The notes under the pieces were generated by a model. It did no database searches and had not been told where the DNA came from. It saw nothing but the letters and a program-made list of their open reading frames with translations. This document shows, piece after piece, positions 9,049-18,229 of a stretch of DNA of 64,000 bases. Made by a program: the position numbers and the translations under genes. This DNA is from Dasania phycosphaerae (GTDB lineage Bacteria; Pseudomonadota; Gammaproteobacteria; Pseudomonadales; Dasaniaceae): positions 1-64,000 of the forward strand of contig NZ_JAPTGG010000011.1 in the NCBI RefSeq assembly GCF_026891035.1. Direction: 5' to 3'. Position 1 is the first letter of the stretch. Each line of letters starts with the position of its first letter.

Positions 9049-10473
9049 CTATTTTAATAATTGGCTAAGGTCTTTGGCATCCCAATGTGGAAAGTGCTTT
9101 CTGACTAAGGCGTTAAGCTCTAGCTCAAAGGCAGAGTAGTTCGTTTCGCCCTGTGCCTCACCGGCTTGCTCTAACACCTGCTCAACCATACCCGCACCTA
9201 CCGTGATATTGCTTAAACGATCAATAACGATAAAAGCACCGGTTGCACGATTTTGAGCGTATTTATCCACTGCCACCGCTTGCGATAATTGCACATCAAC
9301 CATGGCAATATCATTCAGCTCTAAGCTTTCTGCAGCATCATGTGCTTGGGTGTTTACATCAATTTTGTAATTAACATTATCAATGACACCTGTGGTCACC
9401 TTACTGGCAAATTTGAATAAATACTCTTTGCCCGGTGACATAGCCTTTTCTGACATCCACACCAAATGCGTTTTTAAGCAGTTACTAGTCTGTAGCTCGT
9501 CGTCGGCTTTAACGATGACATCACCGCGGCTAATATCAATTTCGTCTTCTAAAGTAAGAGTAACGGCCTGGCCTATAAAGGCCTCATCCAGTGAGCCATC
9601 ATAAGTCACTATATCTTTAACTTTGCTGGTTTTACCTGAGGGCAGTGCTTTTATGGCTTCGCCCTTTTTAACTACGCCTGAAGCTATAGTGCCGCAAAAA
9701 CCACGAAAATCTAGATGCGGGCGATTGACGTACTGCACAGGAAAACGGAAGTCGGTGAGGTTTAGATCTTCAGCGATGGCAACAGTATCTAAAATTTCCA
9801 TCAAGGTTTGGCCGGTATACCAGGGCGAGCGCTCGCTGCGATCAACGACGTTGTCGCCATCCAGTGCTGACATGGGTACAAACTGTATGTCTTGCTCGTT
9901 TAAATCTTTAGCAAACTCTATATAGTCGGCTTTAATTTTCTCAAAGGTTTCTTCTGAGAAATCCAGCAAATCCATTTTGTTAACCGCAACGACTATGTGC
10001 TTAATGCCCAATAATGAGGCTATATAACTGTGGCGGCGTGTTTGTGTTTGTACGCCGTAGCGGGCATCAATCAAAATAATAGCCAAGTCACAGGTAGAGG
10101 CACCGGTTACCATGTTGCGGGTATACTGCTCATGCCCTGGGGTATCGGCAATAATAAATTTGCGCTTATCGGTAGAAAAATAACGGTAGGCTACATCTAT
10201 AGTAATACCTTGCTCGCGCTCGGCTTGTAAGCCATCTACCAATAACGCTAAGTCGACTTTTTCGCCCGTGGTGCCATGCTTTTGAGTGTCGCTGGTAATG
10301 GCCGCCATTTGATCTTCATAGATCATTTTAGAATCGTGCAACAAGCGACCTATTAAAGTGCTTTTACCATCATCCACGCTGCCGCAGGTTAAAAAGCGCA
10401 GCATTTCTTTGTTTTCATGTTGCTTAAGGTAAGCGTTGATGTCTTGTTCTATTAAATCTGATTGGTGGGACAT
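9049..10473 (-). CDS. cysN: Sulfate adenylyltransferase, GTPase subunit
   Basis: A 474-residue GTPase that drives ATP sulfurylase (sulfate + ATP to APS + PPi) together with CysD. The elongation-factor-like G domain shows G1 'GSVDDGKSTLIGRLL' (residues 31-45), G3 'DTPGHEQYTRNM' and G4 'NKMD', followed by beta-barrel domains 2 and 3. There is no fused APS kinase (CysC) domain at the C-terminus, and cysC is not in the window. The partner cysD lies upstream on the same strand, but a four-helix-bundle gene and repeats are inserted between them, which is unusual. Confidence 0.96.
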   Translation of the reverse strand: MSHQSDLIEQDINAYLKQHENKEMLRFLTCGSVDDGKSTLIGRLLHDSKMIYEDQMAAITSDTQKHGTTGEKVDLALLVDGLQAEREQGITIDVAYRYFSTDKRKFIIADTPGHEQYTRNMVTGASTCDLAIILIDARYGVQTQTRRHSYIASLLGIKHIVVAVNKMDLLDFSEETFEKIKADYIEFAKDLNEQDIQFVPMSALDGDNVVDRSERSPWYTGQTLMEILDTVAIAEDLNLTDFRFPVQYVNRPHLDFRGFCGTIASGVVKKGEAIKALPSGKTSKVKDIVTYDGSLDEAFIGQAVTLTLEDEIDISRGDVIVKADDELQTSNCLKTHLVWMSEKAMSPGKEYLFKFASKVTTGVIDNVNYKIDVNTQAHDAAESLELNDIAMVDVQLSQAVAVDKYAQNRATGAFIVIDRLSNITVGAGMVEQVLEQAGEAQGETNYSAFELELNALVRKHFPHWDAKDLSQLLK

Positions 10474-10496
10474 AGTCAGTCTCTAGTTTTCAGTTC

Positions 10497-10871
10497 CTAG
10501 TCGCTAGCCATAGCTAGCTTATTCATTAAGCCGCCTAACATTGCAGCTATCTCAATTATTTCTACACGCCATCTGTCGCTATTATCAGCATCGATTAGCC
10601 CTATATTTTTACCAATCAATACCTGTGTAGATAGCTCAGCCGCCGAGCCTTTAGCAATACCTAAAAAGTGTATGGTCTCTTTATCTGAGCGCCGCTCTAC
10701 CCCTTCCGCAATATTGCTAGGGATGGATAAACCCGAGCGAGTAATTTGATCTTTAAATCCATAGTCTTTGCAGCTGGCAAAATATCTATAGATCTCAACA
10801 CTCAGCCCAACACTCCTTTGCCATACCAGCAGCCTTTCATGCTTCACTAGCGCACTCCCTGCGTAGTTCAT
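10497..10871 (-). CDS. Four-helix-bundle protein (23S rRNA intervening-sequence family)
   Basis: A 124-residue, mostly helical protein. 'LLVWQRSVGLSVEIYRY' is followed by 'DQITRSGLSIPSNIAEGVERRS' and 'FLGIAKGSAAELSTQVLIG', which is the standard signature of the S23/IVS four-helix-bundle family. These proteins assemble as small oligomers and their function is unknown. The gene sits between cysD and cysN, flanked on both sides by TCTCTAG/CTAGCGA repeat fragments (about 10480-10510 and 10874-10912), as if inserted as a unit into the operon. I infer mobility from these flanks; no transposase is present. Confidence 0.88.
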   Translation of the reverse strand: MNYAGSALVKHERLLVWQRSVGLSVEIYRYFASCKDYGFKDQITRSGLSIPSNIAEGVERRSDKETIHFLGIAKGSAAELSTQVLIGKNIGLIDADNSDRWRVEIIEIAAMLGGLMNKLAMASD

Positions 10872-10928
10872 TTGTTTTTGCTAGTCTCTAGCGACTAAAA
10901 ACTAGCGACTTATTTCCAAATCTTCGAT

Positions 10929-11840
10929 TTAGAAATACCCCTCCTGCTTTTTCTTTTCCATAGAGCCCGAGCTGTCGCTGTCGATTACGCGACCTTGGCG
11001 CTCTGAGGTTTTGGTGAGCAGCATTTCTTGGATGATGTCGGTCATGGTGGTGGCCTCTGACTCTACTGCACCGGTTAGGGGGTAGCAGCCCAGGGTTCTA
11101 AAACGCACCATTTTTTCTTCTATGACTTCGCCCTCTTCTATGGGCATGCGCTCATCGTCCACCATAATTAACACGCCATCGCGCTCTACAACCGGGCGTT
11201 TGGCGGCAAAGTACAAGGGTACAATGGGGATGTTTTCTAGGTGTATATACTGCCATATATCTAATTCGGTCCAGTTAGACAGTGGGAATACACGTATGCT
11301 CTCGCCTTTGTCGACCTTGCCGTTGTAAATATCCCACAGCTCTGGACGCTGGCTTTTGGGGTCCCAGCGGTGGTTTTTGTCGCGGAAGGAGTAAACGCGC
11401 TCTTTGGCACGGGACTTTTCTTCATCGCGGCGCGCGCCACCAAAGGCGGCATCAAAGCCGTATTTGTCCAGCGCTTGCTTTAAGCCCTGGGTTTTCATGA
11501 TGTCGGTATGCTTGGCACTACCGTGGGTAAAAGGGCCTACCCCCATATCCACACCTTCTTGGTTGATATGTACCAGCAAGTCCCAGCCTAGGTCTTTAAT
11601 GCGCTGGTCGCGAAACTCAATCATTTCTTTGAATTTCCAGGTGGTATCAACGTGCATTAGGGGGAAGGGCGGCTTGCCGGGGTGGAAGGCTTTCATCGCC
11701 AGGTGCATCATAACGGCCGAATCTTTACCCACCGAGTAGAGCATGACAGGGTTATCGAATTCCGCAGCCACCTCACGAATAATGTGTATGCTCTCCGCTT
11801 CTAGTTGCTTCAAGTGGGTTAAATTATATTTACTGCTCAT
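10929..11840 (-). CDS. cysD: Sulfate adenylyltransferase, PP-loop subunit
   Basis: A 303-residue catalytic subunit of ATP sulfurylase, working with CysN. The PP-loop 'YSVGKDSAVMMHLA' lies near residue 34. 'GARRDEEKSRAKER' and the C-terminal 'LGCYPLTGAVES' block are conserved in CysD. I chose the ATG giving MSSKYNLTHLK rather than a frame start eight codons upstream, because CysD proteins begin at this point. Transcription would continue through the four-helix-bundle gene into cysN and the permease gene, making a sulfate-assimilation operon. Confidence 0.95.
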   Translation of the reverse strand: MSSKYNLTHLKQLEAESIHIIREVAAEFDNPVMLYSVGKDSAVMMHLAMKAFHPGKPPFPLMHVDTTWKFKEMIEFRDQRIKDLGWDLLVHINQEGVDMGVGPFTHGSAKHTDIMKTQGLKQALDKYGFDAAFGGARRDEEKSRAKERVYSFRDKNHRWDPKSQRPELWDIYNGKVDKGESIRVFPLSNWTELDIWQYIHLENIPIVPLYFAAKRPVVERDGVLIMVDDERMPIEEGEVIEEKMVRFRTLGCYPLTGAVESEATTMTDIIQEMLLTKTSERQGRVIDSDSSGSMEKKKQEGYF

Positions 11841-12089
11841 CACGAACCTTTCTGTTGAGCGCAAAAATGCGCATTCACTTCCGAAAAGGGCAGTATTATA
11901 AGGGGGTTAGCCACAGCTTACTAGTTGAAATAGAGCCAAGCTATGATCGCTTGTTTATAAGCTTATGCTCTATTAGCGCACAGCCTTTAGCAGCTTCGGC
12001 CAGTAGACCGGCAGCAACAATAGCTACTGGCCTACTACTAAGTAGGGCTTAGTTGTTGGACTGCCTAGTTCACTACCTCAGGGCGGCCG

Positions 12090-13394
12090 CTATCGGCCTA
12101 CCCCGCAATACTCAAACCCGGCTGCACGCATAGCGGCAGGCTCATAGACATTACGTAAGTCCACAAACACCTTACCCGCCATTAGCTCTTTGATTTTATT
12201 GGCGCTAAGGCCTCGGTATTCATTCCACTCGGTCATCAAGACTACCGCATCCGCGCCCGCTATGGCCGCATACGCGCTGTCGAAATACTGCACACTGGCG
12301 GGCAGCATATGCTTGGCTTCCGCCATACCCTGCGGGTCGTGAGCCTGTATCTTGGCGCCCTTATCGCACAGTGGCGGCAAAATGGACAAGGCTGGCGCAT
12401 CGCGCATATCGTCGGTTTCGGGCTTAAAGGTAAGCCCCAGCACGGCTATGGTTTTGCCCGATTCAGACCCACCCAGCGCACTGCGTATTTTTTTCACCAT
12501 CTGCGCTTTTTGCGAGGCATTAACCTCTACCACCGACTCTACAATACGGCTGGCCACGCCATGCTCTTGGGCGATGCGCACCAAAGCCAAGGTATCTTTA
12601 GGGAAGCAGGAGCCACCGTAGCCCGGCCCCGCGTGTAAAAACTTCTTACCTATGCGGCCATCCAAGCCCATACCCTTGGCGATGGCATGCACATCGGCAC
12701 CCACTGCTTCGCAGAGCTGGGACATTTCATTGATAAAGCTGATTTTGGTAGCCAAAAAAGCGTTGGAGGCGTATTTAATCAGCTCCGCGCTCTCCAGGTT
12801 AGTCACCAATATGGGGGCCTCAATTAGGTTTAAGGGGCGGTATAGATCTCGCAGCAGCGCTTCGGCGCGCTCGCTCTCCACCCCCAGCACTACGCGATCA
12901 GGGCGCATAAAGTCACTAATAGCCGCGCCTTCGCGTAAAAATTCAGGGTTTGAAGCCACATCAAAATCGGCCTGCGGGTTGGCCTCGCGTACTATGCGCT
13001 CTACCTGTCTGGCGGTCCCCACTGGCACCGTCGATTTATCAACGATAACGGTATAGCCCTGTAAGTTTTTGGCTATATCCTCGGCGGCAGCGTAAACATA
13101 GGCCAGGTCAGCATGGCCGTCACCGCGGCGGGTGGGGGTACCCACAGCAATAAATACCAGGTCAGCCTCGCTAACCGCACCAGCCAAATCAGTGGTAAAC
13201 GCTAAGCGGCCTGCAGCCACATTGCGCGCCACCAAGTCTTCCAAGCCTGGCTCGTAAATGGGTATGCCACCGGCCTTTAGCCTATCGATCTTAGCTTGGT
13301 CTAAATCCACACAGGTAACATTGGCACCAAACTCAGCAAAGCAAGACCCAGAAACCAAACCGACATAGCCGGCGCCTATCATGACTACCTTCAT
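12090..13394 (-). CDS. ugd: UDP-glucose 6-dehydrogenase
   Basis: A 434-residue NAD-dependent dehydrogenase converting UDP-glucose to UDP-glucuronate. The N-terminal Rossmann motif is 'GAGYVGLVSGSCFAEFG' and the catalytic-cysteine motif is 'GPGYGGSCFPKDTLAL' (Cys near residue 260). 'STVPVGTA', 'SNPEFLREG' and the C-terminal 'LGLTFKPETDDMRDAP' are all family hallmarks. GDP-mannose dehydrogenases share the fold, but 'GLVSGSCFAEFG' and the overall motif set fit Ugd better. With manC it supplies charged sugar nucleotides for the polysaccharide locus upstream. Confidence 0.94.
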   Translation of the reverse strand: MKVVMIGAGYVGLVSGSCFAEFGANVTCVDLDQAKIDRLKAGGIPIYEPGLEDLVARNVAAGRLAFTTDLAGAVSEADLVFIAVGTPTRRGDGHADLAYVYAAAEDIAKNLQGYTVIVDKSTVPVGTARQVERIVREANPQADFDVASNPEFLREGAAISDFMRPDRVVLGVESERAEALLRDLYRPLNLIEAPILVTNLESAELIKYASNAFLATKISFINEMSQLCEAVGADVHAIAKGMGLDGRIGKKFLHAGPGYGGSCFPKDTLALVRIAQEHGVASRIVESVVEVNASQKAQMVKKIRSALGGSESGKTIAVLGLTFKPETDDMRDAPALSILPPLCDKGAKIQAHDPQGMAEAKHMLPASVQYFDSAYAAIAGADAVVLMTEWNEYRGLSANKIKELMAGKVFVDLRNVYEPAAMRAAGFEYCGVGR

Positions 13395-13524
13395 TATTTA
13401 TCCTTATTCAATGCGCAATGCTACTGCCCTAACCGGGCAAAAAAGTGGAGAAAGTTTACAGCAGGATTTCCATACTGAACAGCCTAACCCTTTAGCACAG
13501 CCAGGCCTTTGCGGGCATTATGAT

Positions 13525-15312
13525 TTATGAGGCCACAATAACGCGGTTTCTGCCCTCGTGCTTAGCTTGGTACAGTGCTTTATCGGCACGGGCAAAGGCT
13601 GCATCGGGTTTATCCTCGCCACTAAACTCGGTAACACCAAAGGACAGGGTAATGGTTACTGGCTGCTCTTTAAAATGGAAGGGGCACTGCGCTATGGCCT
13701 CGCGCAAATGGTCTATCACCTGATATGCCGCCTGTTGATCCGTTTCGGGCATGAGCACCACAAACTCTTCGCCGCCAAAACGTGCGATAAAATCGCTTTT
13801 TCTTAAACGGCTGGCGATACTGCGGGCAACGATGCGCAGTACTTTATCGCCCGCCTGATGGCCATAGCTATCATTAATCGATTTAAAATGGTCTATGTCG
13901 CAAACCACTAAACTCAGCGGCCGCTGATAGCGCCGCCAGCGCTCATACTCCTGCTCTAGGTGCTGGTTATAAGCTTCGCGGTTGGGCAGCTGAGTAAGCA
14001 CATCACGTAAAGCACGCTGGCGCTGCTCTTCAATTTGCTGCTCCGCCTGTTGTGACTGCTGCTCCATATTTTTAACCTGCTCAACTAAAGCGTTGAGCTG
14101 GGCAGATAGATTTTGCTCTCGCGTTTGCTCACTGCCTTGATGCTTGCTCATTACTGACAGCACTTGATCTAAACGGTCGCTAACCTCTAATTTTAATTGC
14201 TCCAGGTCATCGGCATTGGCCACACTATCTTGCATAGCTGCCACTTGCTCACGCATAGAGGCTTGCAATAATTGCTGCGCCTGCTGGCTATCACCCTGTG
14301 ACTGCTGCGAGCTATTAATAATCTCATAGGCCGAGGCCAATCTGTCATTAAGTTGCTTTAAAAAGTTTTCAAAAGCCTGCTGATCGCGATCAAAGGCAGA
14401 CACTATCACTATGCTAACTTGCTCCAGCACCGCGACTAGCTCATACCAATTTAAGCCCTGCTCGATTTGCTGCACAGCTTTTTCATAATTAGCCAGGGCC
14501 ATGGCTGGCGGTTCAATTTGCTGCAATAGCTCGCTTAAAATCTCACAAACGGCCGCGTTAATTTTTGCAAAGCCTGGCTCTAACGATTGGCTTTTATCCA
14601 CGCCAACGCGGGGTAAATCCGGCACTACTTCTTCGGCCGCCGAGTTTGACAAGGATAATGCTTGCGCTGCGTCTGGCTTTTGTTCTGGTTCTGGCTCTAC
14701 AGCTAACCCTAGGGCCTGCTCGGTTTGCTCAGTTTGATTAAGCTCGGCCTGCACTGCGTTAGTGCTATTTGCTTTGTCACCACCCCCTGTTAGCCGCTGC
14801 CATAGTGACAGCCTAGGGGTTGTGCTCGCACTGGCCTGCAACACCTGTTGCTGTAGCTCGCCAAACTCTTTTAATAGTAGAGGGTAAAAGGGGATTTCTA
14901 CACTGCGTTTTTTTGCCACTTTTTGAAAAGCTTTTAAGGCTTTTTTATTATCGCTATCGGGCCTTAGCTGCTGCAATTGTGCAATCAAATGATTAAAAGC
15001 CAGGGCAACTTGCTGGCCCCTGTCTGTCTTAATGGCATCCATGCGTTTAACTTGGCCACCTAAAGCTTCGACCACCGTTTTTAGTTCCTTGGCAGATATC
15101 GTTTTGCCTTTTAATAAGCCGCGCATACCGACTAGCTGCTTATCCAGATTTTTATCCATGCCTTCGGCAATCATGCTAATACGCAGCGCAGCCTGATTGA
15201 GCAAAGTCAGCAAGGTTTTAAATTGCTTATCTTGGCGCTCTTGCTGGTCCAGGCTATCTAGGTATTTGTCTTTCCAGCTTTTGCCGGCATTATTATTTTG
15301 TTGGCTAGACAC
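13525..15312 (-). CDS. Diguanylate cyclase with long helical N-terminus
   Basis: A 595-residue protein. Residues 1-430 are highly charged, Gln-rich and helical with coiled-coil stretches and no membrane segment. The C-terminal GGDEF domain carries 'DIDHFKSINDSYGHQAGD', the active site GGEEF near residue 513, and an RxxD product-inhibition site (RKSD) five residues before it. It should make cyclic-di-GMP and be feedback-inhibited. Its place directly beside dsbA and cytochrome c4 matches the Pseudomonas locus that holds dgcH. Through c-di-GMP it could affect the exopolysaccharide genes nearby, but that is inference. Confidence 0.93.
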   Translation of the reverse strand: MSSQQNNNAGKSWKDKYLDSLDQQERQDKQFKTLLTLLNQAALRISMIAEGMDKNLDKQLVGMRGLLKGKTISAKELKTVVEALGGQVKRMDAIKTDRGQQVALAFNHLIAQLQQLRPDSDNKKALKAFQKVAKKRSVEIPFYPLLLKEFGELQQQVLQASASTTPRLSLWQRLTGGGDKANSTNAVQAELNQTEQTEQALGLAVEPEPEQKPDAAQALSLSNSAAEEVVPDLPRVGVDKSQSLEPGFAKINAAVCEILSELLQQIEPPAMALANYEKAVQQIEQGLNWYELVAVLEQVSIVIVSAFDRDQQAFENFLKQLNDRLASAYEIINSSQQSQGDSQQAQQLLQASMREQVAAMQDSVANADDLEQLKLEVSDRLDQVLSVMSKHQGSEQTREQNLSAQLNALVEQVKNMEQQSQQAEQQIEEQRQRALRDVLTQLPNREAYNQHLEQEYERWRRYQRPLSLVVCDIDHFKSINDSYGHQAGDKVLRIVARSIASRLRKSDFIARFGGEEFVVLMPETDQQAAYQVIDHLREAIAQCPFHFKEQPVTITLSFGVTEFSGEDKPDAAFARADKALYQAKHEGRNRVIVAS

Positions 15313-15361
15313 GAATAGCGACTCTATTGCAAAAAATTACTGGCAAGTATAGCCCAGATAA

Positions 15362-15387
15362 AAAAAGCCGAGATAAATCTCGGCTTT
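15362..15387 (-). terminator. Rho-independent terminator after dsbA
   Basis: AAAGCCGAGA and TCTCGGCTTT pair perfectly around a 4-nt loop. The U-tract (six or more) appears when read on the minus strand. It lies between the dsbA stop and the diguanylate cyclase start, so it separates these two co-directional genes. Confidence 0.88.
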
Positions 15388-15412
15388 AGTCAGTATTGTT
15401 AGCTATTAGCGC

Positions 15413-16066
15413 TTAGCTCGCTGCAGCCATGGCTGCCCGCTCTTTGGCAATTAAATAATTCATCACCGCTATCATTTGCTGCTGGCCACCTGCCATTTTG
15501 CCGCTCACCCGGTATTTGCCATTCACAACCACCTCAGGCGTGCCGCTAATTTTATAGCTACGGGCACGGGCGTCGGCTTGGCGTACTTGGCTAAGCACAC
15601 CAAAGGAGCTTAGGGTTTTTAAAGCCTGCTCGCGATCTACACCATAGTCAGCAAATAAATCCGCTATTTGTGCCGGCGTGTTTAAGCGCTTGCGCTCTAC
15701 ATTCAAGGTAACAAAAATAGGGGTGTGTACGGTATCCAGCACTTTTAAAGCCTGCGCTGCATAATAAGCTTGCGCGTGTAACTTCATAGAGCCGCCCCAC
15801 ATAGCTGGCGAGCGATAAAAATCTACGTCTTCGGCCTTACTCTCTTTCCAGGCGTTAATAATGGGCTCAAAGTTGTAGCAGTGGCCACAGCCATACCAAA
15901 ACACCTCTACCACTTCGATTTTGCTGGCATCTCTAGTGCGTACTGGGGTATCCAATACGGCGTAGTGCACCCCCGCCTCATATTGCTGCTGGGCAAAGGC
16001 CGCGGTGGCTGTCATCAACATTAGGGCGCTAATGACCATGGCCGCCATCCGTCTCATTGAGCTCAT
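15413..16066 (-). CDS. dsbA: Thiol:disulfide interchange protein DsbA
   Basis: A 217-residue periplasmic oxidase that introduces disulfide bonds. A signal peptide (ending about ATAAFA|QQQY) precedes a thioredoxin fold with the active-site motif CGHC ('WYGCGHCYNFEP'). The cis-proline region 'SGTPEVVVNGKYRV' is present. I chose the ATG at 16066 because a GGAG ribosome-binding site sits just upstream and it gives a proper signal peptide. A longer in-frame start would place 29 unlikely residues before it. DsbA should help mature exported proteins. The neighbouring cytochromes c4 and c5 are the usual neighbours in pseudomonads. Confidence 0.95.
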   Translation of the reverse strand: MSSMRRMAAMVISALMLMTATAAFAQQQYEAGVHYAVLDTPVRTRDASKIEVVEVFWYGCGHCYNFEPIINAWKESKAEDVDFYRSPAMWGGSMKLHAQAYYAAQALKVLDTVHTPIFVTLNVERKRLNTPAQIADLFADYGVDREQALKTLSSFGVLSQVRQADARARSYKISGTPEVVVNGKYRVSGKMAGGQQQMIAVMNYLIAKERAAMAAAS

Positions 16067-16203
16067 AGTATTCTCCAAACAAATCATATTATCGGTATCA
16101 ATTATTCTAGGTCTGTATGACCCCAAGCTTAGCGTTAGAGTTCCTAACACCAAGCTAAAACCCTTATTGCTGCTATCTCATCTTGCAAACAATCTATAGA
16201 TAC

Positions 16204-16231
16204 AAAAAAGGCAGCCTCAGCTGCCTTTTTT
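16204..16231 (-). terminator. Terminator after cytochrome c4 (could act both ways)
   Basis: AAAAAAGGCAGC and GCTGCCTTTTTT are complementary with a 4-nt loop. A U-run exists on either strand. On the minus strand it closes the cytochrome c4 transcript before dsbA. Confidence 0.87.
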
Positions 16232-16274
16232 ACATGACCCCAGCGCAGATTGCCAGAGCCATTATTAGCGCTTA

Positions 16275-16937
16275 TTAATACAGCCCTGAGATATAGCTGG
16301 CTACCGCTTCAATTTCATTATCGCTAAGCGGGTAGGCATTGGCACGCATCATTTGGGTATCGCCATCGTTGCTGCGGCCATTGTGATCGCCATCGGCGGC
16401 AGCGCGGAAAGCTTTTAACTGTGCGGCCACGTAATCAGCATGCTGGCCCGACAAACGCGGGAAACCTGCAGGAGCGTTACCCTTGCCCGTAGGCGAGTGA
16501 CAACCGGCACAAGCGGCCACACCTTTAGAACGTATACCTGCGGCATAAATCTCAGCACCCTTGGCAACTAACTCGGCTTTAGCCTGGCCACCTGAGGCTG
16601 GCTGGGCGGCAAAGTAAGCGGCGATGTCGGCTAAGTCCTGGTCGTTGAAATTGTCCAGCTGACCAGCCATTTGCGCCACACTGCGGCCGCTACACTTGCT
16701 GGCCTTCTGTTCATCGGCAGATAAAAAGCCACACTGTATATCTTGCATCTGTTTAACTAAGTAGCGCTCGTTCTGGCCGGCCAGTTTAGGAAAGCTAGGC
16801 ACGGTGCTATTTCCACCTTGGCCATGACAGGCTACACAGGCTGCAGCTTTACTTTGCCCCGCAGCAGCATCGCCATCAGCGCTGGCCCAGCCCGCTAAAC
16901 CGAAAGAAACTAAAGCCCCTACTAATAGTTTTTTCAT
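16275..16937 (-). CDS. Dihaem cytochrome c4
   Basis: A 220-residue periplasmic electron carrier with a signal peptide (about GWASA|DGD) and two homologous haem domains, each with one CxxCH: 'CVACHGQGG' near residue 34 and 'CAGCHSPTGKG' near residue 144. Distal Met candidates follow in each half ('AQMAGQL', 'TQMMRANAYPLS'). Length and duplication fit cytochrome c4, which passes electrons to cytochrome oxidases. The gene is followed by dsbA and preceded by a second small cytochrome gene on the same strand. Confidence 0.95.
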   Translation of the reverse strand: MKKLLVGALVSFGLAGWASADGDAAAGQSKAAACVACHGQGGNSTVPSFPKLAGQNERYLVKQMQDIQCGFLSADEQKASKCSGRSVAQMAGQLDNFNDQDLADIAAYFAAQPASGGQAKAELVAKGAEIYAAGIRSKGVAACAGCHSPTGKGNAPAGFPRLSGQHADYVAAQLKAFRAAADGDHNGRSNDGDTQMMRANAYPLSDNEIEAVASYISGLY

Positions 16938-16999
16938 AATCAATCCAATCTTCAAATAGCAGCCGTTGTAAGTAACAGCTTGTTGTTATTAGGCCGAGG

Positions 17000-17299
17000 C
17001 TATTGAGCCGCCGACATATACTCGATTAATGCTTTAAAATCATCTGCACTGCAGTTCATGCACATACCCTTAGGCGGCATGGCATTTAAGCCGTTTTGTA
17101 CACTTTGCACTAAAGTATCCATACCTTTTTGCAGGCGTGGCGCCCAGTCACTGGCTACCCCAGTTTTAGGTGCATTGGCAGCGCCGGTCGCATGGCAAAG
17201 TGCGCAGGTTTTAGCGTAGTGCTGGTCTACTGCTGGGTCAGACGCTTGCGCTAAGGCCGCCATAAACGGCAAAAGACCAACTAAAAGTAGTTTTTTCAT
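17000..17299 (-). CDS. Monohaem cytochrome c5-like protein
   Basis: A 99-residue protein with signal peptide 'MKKLLLVGLLPFMAALAQA', one haem site (CALCHATG) and 'NAMPPKGMCMNCSADDFKALIEYM', which supplies the Met ligand region and the two extra cysteines characteristic of cytochrome c5. The start is fixed by a strong AGGAGG ribosome-binding site a few bases upstream. It is probably co-transcribed with cytochrome c4 and is likely another periplasmic donor to terminal oxidases. Confidence 0.93.
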   Translation of the reverse strand: MKKLLLVGLLPFMAALAQASDPAVDQHYAKTCALCHATGAANAPKTGVASDWAPRLQKGMDTLVQSVQNGLNAMPPKGMCMNCSADDFKALIEYMSAAQ

Positions 17300-17498
17300 T
17301 GCATCCCTCCTGCATAGACAACGATAATGCACCCGCAAGTGCGCACTTAATGTTAGAAAACGGCGGCATTATACACAAGAGTAGACTGATACCGCCATCC
17401 CCGCACGACAAGCTTTAACGAATAAGCCCGCAGCAACAGCTATACTGCTGACGACTTAATCTATACATCACCCGAAATACCCAGCTAAAGGCCACAGT

Positions 17499-18179
17499 GT
17501 GAGCAGCGACCCCAGCAGCAACCCCAATACCCCGTCTAACAACAAACCCGGCAACAAAGCGCTTAATTTTCGCGTGGCCGAGTTTTTTACCAGCGCCCCA
17601 AAACTGGCCGACTGCCCCCCCGACATAGGGGTAGAGGTAGCCTTTGCGGGCCGCTCTAATGCCGGCAAATCCAGCTCTATCAATACCCTTACCGAAAATA
17701 AAAAGATGGCCCGCATCAGTAAAACGCCCGGGCGCACGCAGTTAATCAACTTTTTTAAATTAAGCGAAACACAAAGGCTGGTAGACCTACCGGGCTATGG
17801 CTTTGCCAAAGTACCGCTGGCCGTTAAAGAGAAATGGCAGCGCCACCTGGAGCAATACCTGCGCGAGCGCCAGTCATTAAAAGGCCTAATCCTATTAATG
17901 GACAGCCGCCACCCGCTGCAAGACTTTGACCGCATGATGATCAGCTGGGCGCAAAGCTGCCAGATGCCTGTACATATATTGCTCACCAAAAGCGACAAAC
18001 TTAAAAACGGCCCCGCCAAGGCCACACTGTTAAAAGTACGCAAAGAGTTTGCAGAAGATCAGCTAATCTCCGCCCAGCTGTTCTCCTCCCTCAAGCGCAC
18101 CGGCCTGCCAGAGCTTAGAGCGAAGTTGGGGGAGTGGCTGGGCCCTGCCCAGCCACAGCCGATAGACGCCAGTCTCTAG
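17499..18179 (+). CDS. engB: Ribosome-biogenesis GTP-binding protein EngB/YihA
   Basis: A 226-residue TRAFAC-class GTPase involved in 50S ribosomal subunit maturation. G1 is 'GRSNAGKSSSIN' (residues 51-62), G3 'DLPGYGFAKV', G4 'TKSD' and a G5-like 'SS' near residue 190. There is a Ser/Pro/Asn-rich N-terminal tail. It is divergent from the cytochrome genes. In enterobacteria and pseudomonads engB neighbours polA with an sRNA gene between (spf/Spot 42, ersA). Here polA lies 40 kb away, but two sRNA-like units follow engB directly. Confidence 0.95.
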   Translation: MSSDPSSNPNTPSNNKPGNKALNFRVAEFFTSAPKLADCPPDIGVEVAFAGRSNAGKSSSINTLTENKKMARISKTPGRTQLINFFKLSETQRLVDLPGYGFAKVPLAVKEKWQRHLEQYLRERQSLKGLILLMDSRHPLQDFDRMMISWAQSCQMPVHILLTKSDKLKNGPAKATLLKVRKEFAEDQLISAQLFSSLKRTGLPELRAKLGEWLGPAQPQPIDASL

Positions 18180-18229
18180 CTCCTAGCCTTAGAGCCCGTA
18201 GTGTTTGCTCTAGCGACTAGCGACTTTCC

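Noticed and set aside
12090..13394. GDP-mannose 6-dehydrogenase (AlgD)
   Set aside because: The motif set fits UDP-glucose dehydrogenase better, and no alginate genes are adjacent.
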